Source of the DNA: Oppiella nova
Taxonomy: Eukaryota; Arthropoda; Arachnida; Sarcoptiformes; Oppiidae
DNA: 26,484 nt
Reading direction: 5' to 3'
Assembly (NCBI GenBank): GCA_905397405.1
Contig: CAJPVJ010000214.1
Location: 1 to 26,484, forward strand
Part shown: piece after piece, positions 8,667 to 16,708 of the stretch
Layout: each line of letters begins with the position of its first letter
How positions within the stretch are numbered: position 1 is the first letter of the stretch
Notes under the pieces: generated by a model
Told to the model about the DNA's origin: nothing
The model's database searches: none
What the model saw: the letters and a program-made list of their open reading frames with translations, nothing else
Position numbers and translations under genes: made by a program

Positions 8667-11529
8667 TGTTTACCATAATAAGTGTTATGCAATTAGTATT
8701 GGAGTCAAAGTACGGCACAAATCGCATGATATATAGCTCAGTGAAGCCGTGCTTTATTAGTGAAATCCGATCATTTTCACAAATGCTATCAAATTCACCT
8801 AGCTGCTTGAACATTTTAATAAATCTCCGGATTTGTTGGTCTAATTTAAACGGTAGGACACACTCTAATAGCTCCTCCATAGAGGGGCGGCATATCATAC
8901 CCGACCCGGAAAACAGTTCCCGATAAATTTCTGTAGCCCTCAATAGTTGTGCATTAAATAACGGGAGATTAAGTAATTTTATCCACTAGGCCAATAGGCA
9001 ATTACCAGACAGATACTCGGTCAAACGTACTAGGTCAAGGTGAAGATAAAGTCACCTGTCAGACAAACATTATAAGTAAAGAAGTGAATCATATAACCTT
9101 TTGAAGGTATTTAAAAAGCAAATCACGTACGCTTAGACTTACTGCACGAAGTCTTGAGTAGTAACCTATGGCAACCAAAAATTCTTATAAGGGGATATAC
9201 ACACGTAATTTATTGCCCTCTAATTCATTAAAATAGGTGATCCGGTTATCCGTTAATGGTCTGTCTATGAGCCAGTTTGCATGATCCAGTTCCACTTCTA
9301 TTTCAGTGGACAGTCTGTTTGTAATATTCATAATTGGTTTATTAATGTGAACAACGGGTATGTCTGGGAATATGTCGGGAATGTCTGGGAATATGTCGGG
9401 AATGTCTGGGAACGTGTCAGGAATTTCCAGTGGAATACTATTTGAGGTTTCATTAGTTGATTTACATTCACTAGATGTTGTATTATTAATTATTATTTTA
9501 TCTTGGTTATTTATGAAATGGGCAGCTAGGTCATTGATTTTATGACGCTTCCTAACCCGCTTTGGTTTAATTATTGTGTCATTTTAAGAGAGGAGAGAGA
9601 GGAGAGAGAGGAGAGAGAGGAGAGAGAGGAGAGAGAGAGATGTTTACCATAATAAGTGTTATGCAATTAGTATTGGAGTCAAAGTACGGCACAAATCGCA
9701 TGATATATAGCTCAGTGAAGCCGTGCTTTATTAGTGAAATCCGATCATTTTCGCAAATGCTATCAAATTCACCTAGCTGCTTGCACATTTTAATAAATCT
9801 CCGGATTTGTTGGTCTAATTTAAACGGTAGGACACACTCGAATAGCTCCTCCATAGAGGGACGGCATATCATACCCGACCCGGAAAACAGTTCCCGATAA
9901 ATTTCTGTAGCCCTCAATAATTCACGTAATTTATTGCCCTCTAATTCATTAAAATAGGTGATCCGGTTATCCGTTAATGGTCTGTATATGAGCCAGTTTG
10001 TATGATCCAATTCCACTTCTATTTCAATGGACAGTCTGTTTGTAATATTCATAATTGGTTTATTAATGTGAACAACGGGTGTGTCTGGGAATATGTCGGG
10101 AATGTCTGGGAACGTGTCGGGAATTTCCAGTGGAATACTATTTGAGGTTTCATTAGTTGATTTACATTCACTAGATGTTGTATTATTAATTATTATTTTA
10201 TCTTGGTTATTTATGAAATGGGCAGCTAGGTCATTGATTTTATGACGCTTCCTAACCCGCTTTGGTTTAATTATTGTGTCATTTTTATCCTTATTATAGC
10301 GAATATATTCCTATTATATATAAAAATAATAATCATTTAATTAGCATAGCAATAGTGATACTGCAAATATGAGTATTGCAAAACTAACCTTTCTCATACC
10401 CATTAAATAACACTTATCAAGTCTGCATTTAATACACATATAATTACTATAATATCATTCGCTATAATAACACCAATAAGTGGTCCCAAAATTGGCACCA
10501 ATTTGCATAACGAAAGAGAATATATTCCTATTATATATAAAAATAATAATCATTTAATTAGCATAGCAATAGTGATACTGCAAATATGAGTATTGCAAAA
10601 CTAACCTTTCTCATACCCATTAAATAACACTTATCAAGTCTGCATTTAATACACTTCCTAGATGTCGTTGCATTGATTAGACAATTATTGCCAAATAAAC
10701 AAGTAAATTCCTGAGATTTTTAATAAAATTAATTTATATTTATTAAGTTAACAAGGTTAAATAAGTAAATACTTTATTTTTTGGGACATTCCTGCGAAAG
10801 AATGCCTTATATGAGGGACACGACAGGACATTTAATGATTGCCTACAATATGTTCAAATAAAGGATTCAATTATAATTATGCTAGATATTTATAAATAAA
10901 TGCTAAGTAAAATAGGTTTAAAAATTGTAAAATTAAAAAATAATTGTTATTACTACGGCCAGAATGCCTTACATGAGGGACACGACAGGACATCAAAATT
11001 ATTGCCTACAATATGTTCAAATAAAGGATTCAATTATAATTATGTTAGATATTTATAAATAAATGCTAAATAAAATAAATTTTAACATAAACAAGTAAAT
11101 TCCTGAGATTTTTAATAAAATTAATTTATATTTATTAAGTTAACAAGGTTAAATAAGTAAATACTTTATTTTTGGGGGCATTCCTACGAAAGAATGCCTT
11201 ACATGAGGGACACGACAGGACATCAAAATTATTGCCTACAATATGTTCAAATAAAGGATTCAATTATAATTATGTTAGATATTTATAAATAAATGCTAAA
11301 TAAAATAAATTTTAACATAGAATGCCTTACATGAGGGACACGACAGGACATCAAAATTATTGCCTACAATATGTTCAAATAAAGGATTCAATTATAATTA
11401 TGTTAGATATTTATAAATAAATGCTAAATAAAATAAATTTTAACATTGTACAATTCAAAAATAATTGTTATTACCATATGCCATGTCCCCGCATATTTTA
11501 CAAGTACCAATTATATTTATATCCGACAT
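7974..11529 (-). CDS. Nuclear receptor, NR1I/NR1J (HR96-like), six exons
   Basis: Exons on the minus strand: 11529-11475, 11235-11165, 10710-10606, 10310-9648, 8576-8445, 8225-7974; all junctions are GT-AG, phases agree, and the total is 425 codons. Exon 1 starts MSDINIIGTCKICGDMAYG, the beginning of zinc finger 1. Exon 2 gives NNFDVLSCPSCKAFFRRN with the P-box. Exon 3 gives zinc finger 2 with C-X5-C-X9-C-X2-C and ends KCYLMGMRK. Exon 4 holds a basic hinge (KPKRVRKRHK) and the first half of the ligand-binding domain. Exons 5-6 complete it, ending near KLLREILGL, which resembles an AF-2 helix. HR96-type receptors are ligand-activated transcription factors controlling xenobiotic and lipid genes. 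The P-box reads CPSCK where CESCK is usual. Duplicated, damaged exons lie between the good ones and must be skipped for this product. Domain identity is secure; exact exon use is inferred. Confidence 0.82.
8611..8666. repeat. (GT)n(GA)n microsatellite
   Basis: A GT tract (8611-8642) runs into a GA tract (8643-8666), just inside the intron after the donor of the broken exon 4 copy (minus strand). Confidence 0.95.
8668..9585 (-). pseudogene. Broken tandem copy of nuclear receptor exon 4
   Basis: This block repeats the intact exon 4 (10310-9648) with high identity, including the donor at 8674/8673. It lacks the first codons and the splice acceptor: its 5' end stops at 9585, where the GA-rich tract begins. 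It is interrupted at about 8946-9206 by foreign DNA that shuts the reading frame. Because it has no acceptor, it would normally be skipped. Its hinge carries one extra 21-bp repeat unit relative to the intact copy. Confidence 0.8.
8946..9206. mobile_element. Insertion in the broken exon copy, containing a retroelement LTR fragment
   Basis: Comparison with the intact copy (around 9917-9925) shows that about 260 bp of extra sequence replaces a few bases. The portion 9076-9200 is the exact reverse complement of 13552-13676, the U3 end of the large retroelement's left LTR, and begins one base inside the predicted LTR terminus. The portion 8946-9075 is unrecognised. No target-site duplication is visible, so this looks like patchwork repair or a truncated solo LTR of opposite orientation. 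Confidence 0.7.
9587..9640. repeat. GA-rich microsatellite at tandem-duplication junction
   Basis: GAGAGAG/GAGG repeats just downstream of the donor of the intact exon 4 on the minus strand, and directly abutting the truncated 5' end of the second copy at 9585. It marks the breakpoint of the exon 4 duplication. Confidence 0.9.
10301..10654. repeat. 137-bp direct duplication split by a 66-bp ELOVL fragment
   Basis: Bases 10301-10437 recur at 10518-10654 without visible difference. The unit contains the first bases of exon 4, the whole intron 3 and the 3' end of exon 3 of the nuclear receptor gene. Between the copies, 10439-10504 matches ELOVL pseudogene bases 3618-3683 in the same orientation with two differences. 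The rightmost copy is continuous with the full exon 3; the left copy is continuous with the full exon 4. Confidence 0.85.
10697..11446. repeat. Four copies of nuclear receptor exon 2 with flanking intron
   Basis: A unit of about 127 bp, running from GAATGCCTTACATG to TTTTAACAT, starts near 10800 (divergent), 10962, 11192 and 11320. It carries the exon 2 acceptor and the first two thirds of the exon. The copies at 10773-10842 and 11165-11235 also keep the 3' end with the GT donor. The 10773-10842 copy has lost one base, has a stop, and has TAT (Tyr) in place of the second P-box Cys codon. The copies at 10962 and 11320 end abruptly at GAATGCC. Only 11235-11165 is a complete usable exon. A further partial copy of exon 3 (about 11090-11103) adjoins it. 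Confidence 0.82.
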
Positions 11530-12484
11530 GTTCACCCGCTAACCTACTTAATATTAAAGTGCATAATAATAAAAATGATATTTAATATAATATAGTTATG
11601 TTGGTTGGTGCATTTGTTACTTAGTTATCTAATATTATCAGCTATTTTGTCACAGGTACAATAAAAATATTTTTAATAATTACCTAGATATGGACACTTT
11701 AAAATATTATATTTTAATAAAATATTAAAAAACAAATTTATTTTGTATAAAATTATATTAATCATAAAAACATGTTAGTTAAATTAAATCTACAAGTTAA
11801 TTATAGTTATTTACTGCTTACTAGTCTAAAACTACTGAATATTGTATATTGTGTAAAATAATTTCGTAAGTTATCTTATCTGTTTGATATAAGGTTCAAT
11901 ATAAAAATATAAATTGTTATTGTATTGAACTAAGTAATTATACTTGTATATTTAAATATTATCAATTCTGATTATAATCAATAATTTTTATGAATTATAG
12001 CTAATAAAGCTAATAGTACTTTGTTTATTTTTAAAAATTAAACTTTTACTTAAAAAATTTTTACTTTTAAATTATTATACATGTATATGAAATTAAATTT
12101 AAAATGCATATACTGCCGAGAATAAATACATATCCGGTTAGTTATATTAAATATACTTGTAATCCATCTAAAAGTGTTTACCTTGGCTAGTTACGGTAAA
12201 ATAAATAGAAACATTTGGCAATGTAATTTTTATTACACATACCACTGTTATGTGGCACACCATGATAAAGCAGTTTAAAACAAAATTTTGCATGAAACAA
12301 TGAGGCAACATATTATACTTGTTGTTTAAAGGTGCTATTATAAATAGGATTTAAATGAAAGCTATTTTAAATTAAATAGTTATTATAAAACTAAGTCTCA
12401 CTGTTTTATTAATTATATATACATAATAATCGCGTGTATTATAGCTAATTGGTAGCTATAATTTTATTAGCAATACACAATACA
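11530..12484. other. AT-rich intergenic region between divergent genes
   Basis: About 950 bp lie between the nuclear receptor start (minus) and the P450 start (plus), so both promoters should lie here. I see no clear TATA box and no ORF. An imperfect palindrome of the form ATTATAGCTAATTGGTAGCTATAAT lies just before the P450 at about 12439-12463. No RNA gene was recognised. Confidence 0.4.
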
Positions 12485-12780
12485 ATGTTTGACATGGTAA
12501 TATTTGGCGTATTGTTCATTGGGACATATATTTATTTGTAAGTATACTACATCATAATAATTATATTAATTTAGCTCGTACATTTAATTTGTAAATTTGA
12601 AATACAATATTTATCATTATGAACAAGGAGATATAAATCTCGCGGTTACGACTACTGGAGCAAACAAGGCATACCGGGTCCCACACCTGTCCCTGTATTT
12701 GGCAATTATTTCACGGCATTCCTGACGTCAAACCCATTCAAAGAGCGTAATTTGTGTGAGAAATATGGCAATATATTCGG
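12485..12780 (+). CDS. Cytochrome P450, first two exons (CYP3-clan-like)
   Basis: Exon 1 (12485-12537) encodes a start Met and a hydrophobic membrane anchor (MVIFGVLFIGTYIYL). After a GTAAGT donor, exon 2 (12631-12780) continues in phase with a YDYWSKQGIPGPTPVPVFGN proline-rich hinge and CEKYGNIFG, then meets GTATAT. This is the N-terminus of a microsomal P450; the IPGP hinge wording fits CYP3-clan members. Heme-binding and I-helix exons are not in the window. The large retroelement starts about 100 bp into the next intron, in antisense orientation, so either later exons lie beyond 26484 or the gene is destroyed. Confidence 0.75.
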
Positions 12781-12884
12781 GTATATGATATAACTAACTA
12801 TTTGTTTGACTTGATAAATGAAATGAAATTATCAAGGTAACACACAATTTCATTCAACAGTAGTGTTGAGTACATTCATGTAAA

Positions 12885-13056
12885 ATAATTTTAAAACAAT
12901 TTATAACCGATTATACTAACTTGGTACTCAAGACCATAGTTGACATAATTTTAAAACAATTTATAACCGATTATACTAACTTGGTACTCAAGACCATAGT
13001 TGACATAATTTTAAAACAATTTATAACCGATTATACTACTTGGTACTCAAGACCAA
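12885..13056. repeat. 60-bp tandem repeat array in left LTR
   Basis: Nearly three copies of a 60-bp unit (it includes TAACCGATTATACTAACTTG and CTCAAGACCATAGTTGAC). Two full units are identical and the third has a deletion. The same unit makes up the array at 26150-26484. Confidence 0.92.
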
Positions 13057-13256
13057 TTGCGAGAACTATTTATCATGACTTATAAATAATTACACAAAAA
13101 TATTAACATCAATCGATTATTATTCATTCTCTTATAAACATGAACTTACAATTTGTGGTTCCCAATGGATCAGTGTAAACACCTTGAGTCGAGACCTTTA
13201 TAGATTTTTTCACAAATAAAATCTTTGTCGAAATATATTAAAATATTGTCGCACAA

Positions 13257-13522
13257 AAACACTACTTTCAGTTCAGATTCTGTTGCTTATATTCACACAA
13301 ACATTACTTTCAGTTCAGATTCTGCTGCGTATATTCACACAAACATTACTTTCAGTTCAAATTCTGTTGCGTATATTCACACAAAACATTACTTTCAGTT
13401 CAAATTCTGTTGCGTATATTCACACAAAACATTACTTTCAGTTCAAATTCTGTTGCGTATATTCACACAAAACATTACTTTCAGTTCAGATTCAAAGCAT
13501 TACTTTCAGTTCAGATTCTGTA
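13257..13522. repeat. 42/43-bp tandem repeat array in left LTR
   Basis: About six copies of a unit of the form ACATTACTTTCAGTTCAAAT plus TCTGTTGCGTATATTCACAC. The third to fifth units are almost identical; the last ones are shortened. In the element's sense it lies between U3 and the 60-bp array, so within R/U5. Repeated LTR blocks of this kind often bind regulators, but none is identified here. Confidence 0.92.
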
Positions 13523-13551
13523 TCTCTCTCCGCTCTCTCTTTTCAGTGGGA

Positions 13552-13677
13552 GTATATCCCCTTATAAGAATTTTTGGTTGCCATAGGTTACTACTCAAGA
13601 CTTCGTGCAGTAAGTCTAAGCGTACGTGATTTGCTTTTTAAATACCTTCAAAAGGTTATATGATTCACTTCTTTACA
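13552..13677 (-). promoter_or_regulatory. Putative U3 promoter segment of the LTR
   Basis: In minus-strand sense this is the first 126 bp of the LTR, with AT-rich TATA-like motifs (TATTTAAAAAG, then CTTATAAGGGG). It is the part duplicated without change at 9076-9200. The transcription start is not determined. Confidence 0.4.
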
Positions 13678-14240
13678 ACTACCCCTACTTTCAATTTGGG
13701 GTCGTCCCTGACTCCAATTGTATGTACACTGATCCACTAAGAATACAATAATTCTTATTTTAAATTAGCTTAATATATTATGTTTATTGAAAATTTAAGT
13801 TATAATTTAAAACATTTATTTATTAATTAAAACATTTAGTTTCTTAATGACTACCAATTTGTATAACCATTTAGTGACATCTTATGTTATAAGGTAAGAT
13901 TTAATATTAATTTATTTATATAATATATAATTAGTAATATTAAAGAAGACCAAAATTTACATTATTTGTTAATACATTCAATATAGTTAGAGTAAGACAA
14001 ACATTTTACTGATCCATTGTATTTAATAATTATATTGATAAATAATAATGATGCGTTGGTTTAATAAGTTTCATTACTTCATATGTATTTAGAGGGATTA
14101 AATATTAATATAGATTTAGATCCACGATACATAATATTTTACTACGTTATACAATGAAATAATCTCAAGTTTTAAACTACAATTATTTTTTGATAATCAC
14201 TTGTGATCTGTGTAATATTTAAAATGAGGCTGTCAACTAG
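13678..14240. other. Non-coding 3' region of the retroelement
   Basis: About 560 AT-rich bases lie between the stop of the Ulp1-type ORF and the LTR. Apart from the polypurine tract I see no ORF or repeat. It could serve as a 3' untranslated or packaging region. Confidence 0.4.
13679..13692 (-). promoter_or_regulatory. Polypurine tract
   Basis: GAAAGTAGGGGTAG lies directly before the LTR start (TGTAAAG, minus strand), the normal place for plus-strand priming in LTR retroelements. One pyrimidine pair interrupts it. Confidence 0.6.
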
Positions 14241-16442
14241 CTACTTATATATATTAAGATTACTGTATTCATGTGTTTTAATCGTATTATATATATGTTG
14301 TCTATAATAATCAAGTGCTTTATTTTCTATCCATTCATACCCATGTAGATTTGTTATTCGAGCATTTGTAGTTAACTCTCTTTCACAGTAAGCTAACAGA
14401 TAAATCCCACAATTAAAATTATCTGACTGTCTTTCATAATCCTTCCTTTTATGGATAGAATATGTTTTTTCTGTCCGATATTGTAAAAATGAAGCAATTC
14501 TCTCATTGATTTCTAGTCTAAAATTATTATAGAGAGAATCATAATACCATATCTTCCTGTCATTGTTGTGTACAAATAGCAATGACCAATGATTCTCTCC
14601 CTCTTTTCCATCAAAACTACAAATTATAGGAATTATTATATAATCGTAGTTCAATGGGTAAAAATCGAGGGTCGAAGATTTATATTTATCGTATGTGTTA
14701 TTATTTAATAGATTTTTAACCCACTCAACGGGCATAACATAGTAGATATTATCTGGTATGTTATTCACAACCTTCAGACTGTTTAAATAGTCTTCAATTA
14801 TAGACCCTGTGATCCACTGATCTCCTAATAAGATATCTCGCAATGTGTCGCTATCCTCCTGTTCATTTAAATACTCAAAATCGAATAACTCAGGAGAGTA
14901 TCTTTTCTTTTCACAATATGTTTCTAGTCTGGATTTTGCGCGTTCATTGTAATCAATGGCATCCTTGTCTAAATATACTTTTGTTTGTGTGTTTAGCTGC
15001 TGGGATATAATTAGGTTATCTCTTAGTTCGTTATCCAAGTTTTGGAAAAAGGATTTTATCATTTCTATAGAATCATTAGATGTAAGACTTTGATCATCAA
15101 ATATGCCTTCTATTTCGGTACTAGATTCAGTATTATTTGGTTCAATTTCTGGTGTTATATTTGTCCCAACAGGTACAACCTGTCTCATTTCTCTGTTTAC
15201 CTTTTCTTGGTGTTTACTGCATGTGGGCCTATTGTACATCATATCGTCTGTTTTCTCATAATCTTCATTATAATAAGTTAATGAAAATTGTATATCCTTA
15301 TTGTGATCTATCAAGGTTTTAATGAATTCTTTTATGTATTTCTCAACAACAGATTCTCCCATGTCTACAAAATAGTTTTTCATGGATTGAATTTGATTAT
15401 TATCAAATTTAGTAAGGTAATTTACTTCAGGTGTCAGTATACCTGAAAACCTATTATCATTTGCATGAGTGTACTCTAAATGTTTATAGACAAAAAACAC
15501 ATCATTCGGAATACAGATCTCTCTATTACTAAATATATTACACAGATCACAACGAACAGTAAAGCAAGATAAATGGTTATACATATGTGTAATTAATGTT
15601 TCAATACTATCATAAGTATTGAACTTCAAGTCTAAATTATATTTTTCTATTTTGTTACATAAAAAACAAGAGTATTTTTTAATAAAACAATTTGTATCCA
15701 TACATAATATGGCATATCTCATGTGTGTATCTGCATAAGTTTTAGACCAACACTCGATTAAGTATTGTGTCCTATCATTTTTAATACACTTTTGTGTACA
15801 ATTTACTGTACAATGTGTTTTGGATTTCCCATGATCTATACAAACTGTTTTACATGTTTCTGTATGAATGTGTTGTATAATATCCCTATGAGTTAGTTCT
15901 ATAATTATATGTGTTTTTAACTCGTCCTCTTTTTCTGTGTTATAATCACAAAATAAGCAAACTAAATTATATGGTTTTGGTAATATTTTTTGTCTTTTAT
16001 TTTGATTAAAATTAGGATCAATTGTATCAGTTTTGTTTAACAGTTTGATCCGTTCTATAAAAAGAGATTTTTGTTCTCTTAACTGTGATTTTACTAATAA
16101 TAATTTATCAGGATAAACGGGAACTGAGTATCCTGTTGGGAATTGGAGCCCTTTATTTTCTCCAAACTCTTTAATTTGGTCAAAATATCGCTTTTCAACT
16201 TCATTGTTACATACATTTTTGCCAGGTAGCCCCGGAAAATAATTAGCATTTAATGTAATCAAAAATTTTAAACATATTACAGTAGGGTCGCTGAGGTTTG
16301 TGCTGACCAAATATTGCCTGTAGTAGAAACCGTCAACAGGGTCTTCGGGTATGGTTTTATCGTAAACGAATTGAATATATATTCCTGTGTCCTGACGTAA
16401 TTTCTTGAGGTACAGGTAAATATTACACCGTTTCCACGACAT
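14241..16442 (-). CDS. Zinc-finger protein with C-terminal Ulp1/C48-type cysteine protease
   Basis: The 733-residue product has two parts. Residues about 160-345 contain three C-X2-C...H-type zinc-finger candidates (CLFCDYN, CFLCNKI with HMYNH, CDLCNIF with HLEYTH) and a Cys-rich patch between the first two. A low-complexity acidic linker follows (about 420-480). Residues about 530-700 match the Ulp1/SENP/adenain fold: GDQWITGSIIEDYL, then ENHWSL (catalytic His near 617), WYYDSL (Asp near 634) and QSDNFNCGIYLLAYC (Gln and nucleophilic Cys near 677), all present and well spaced. Such enzymes cut SUMO or ubiquitin-like conjugates, or viral polyproteins. It is the last ORF of the element and starts 266 bp after the previous one, next to a possible splice acceptor (ATAG before ATG). 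A retroelement carrying this protease is unusual. Target is unknown. Confidence 0.82.
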   Translation of the reverse strand: MSWKRCNIYLYLKKLRQDTGIYIQFVYDKTIPEDPVDGFYYRQYLVSTNLSDPTVICLKFLITLNANYFPGLPGKNVCNNEVEKRYFDQIKEFGENKGLQFPTGYSVPVYPDKLLLVKSQLREQKSLFIERIKLLNKTDTIDPNFNQNKRQKILPKPYNLVCLFCDYNTEKEDELKTHIIIELTHRDIIQHIHTETCKTVCIDHGKSKTHCTVNCTQKCIKNDRTQYLIECWSKTYADTHMRYAILCMDTNCFIKKYSCFLCNKIEKYNLDLKFNTYDSIETLITHMYNHLSCFTVRCDLCNIFSNREICIPNDVFFVYKHLEYTHANDNRFSGILTPEVNYLTKFDNNQIQSMKNYFVDMGESVVEKYIKEFIKTLIDHNKDIQFSLTYYNEDYEKTDDMMYNRPTCSKHQEKVNREMRQVVPVGTNITPEIEPNNTESSTEIEGIFDDQSLTSNDSIEMIKSFFQNLDNELRDNLIISQQLNTQTKVYLDKDAIDYNERAKSRLETYCEKKRYSPELFDFEYLNEQEDSDTLRDILLGDQWITGSIIEDYLNSLKVVNNIPDNIYYVMPVEWVKNLLNNNTYDKYKSSTLDFYPLNYDYIIIPIICSFDGKEGENHWSLLFVHNNDRKIWYYDSLYNNFRLEINERIASFLQYRTEKTYSIHKRKDYERQSDNFNCGIYLLAYCERELTTNARITNLHGYEWIENKALDYYRQHIYNTIKTHEYSNLNIYK

Positions 16443-16708
16443 TTTCTATAATATACTGATAATACCATTGATTAGTCTAAAAACATGATAATATATTATA
16501 ACACAACACCAATTAGTCTTAATATTTCATATTTTTAAAGAAATATAAGTCATGAAATTCTACAGAAATTTGCACAGGGTTCTTGTGTACTATTGTCGTC
16601 TTGAGGCAATATTACTGCGGTTAGACCGATGACAGCCTATTACGCCCCTCGTGTCCTAAAACCCGTGCAACCCCGTTCTCTTAATTAGCTCTTATTTTGT
16701 TTTGTTTT
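16443..16708. other. Spacer between accessory ORFs
   Basis: 266 bp without an ORF. On the minus strand the sequence just before the next ATG ends TATTATAGAAAATG, which could act as a 3' splice site for a subgenomic mRNA. Otherwise nothing is seen. Confidence 0.35.

Larger units (their letters stand above)
12879..13677 (-). repeat. 3' LTR of the retroelement (left end)
   Basis: The right boundary at 13677 is set by a polypurine tract and a TGTAAAG start (minus strand), which also coincides with the end of the identical fragment at 9076-9200. On the left the repeat reads TGTAAAATAA at 12879, giving TGTAAA/TTTACA ends. However, the 5' LTR beside the primer site has a different end (TGATAAGAGG), so the left LTR probably lost its outer part. 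A TGATAA also occurs at 12812 and might be the true edge. Shared 60-bp repeats connect this LTR with the right one. Confidence 0.6.

Noticed and set aside
9360-9545. Plus-strand ORF with MSGNMSGMSGN repeats
   Set aside because: It is the opposite strand of the receptor hinge minisatellite; the receptor frame explains it.
12855-12878. Third P450 exon after CATTCAACAG
   Set aside because: The following codons do not resemble the expected P450 sequence and soon run into LTR repeats and a stop.
12885-13056. CRISPR-like or satellite interpretation of the 60-bp repeats
   Set aside because: Units are directly contiguous with no spacers, the DNA is eukaryotic, and the same array recurs in the other LTR.
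13225-13629. Plus-strand ORFs with a repeated histidine/phenylalanine-rich peptide
   Set aside because: They are translations of the 42/43-bp LTR tandem repeat, open only because the unit length is close to a multiple of three.
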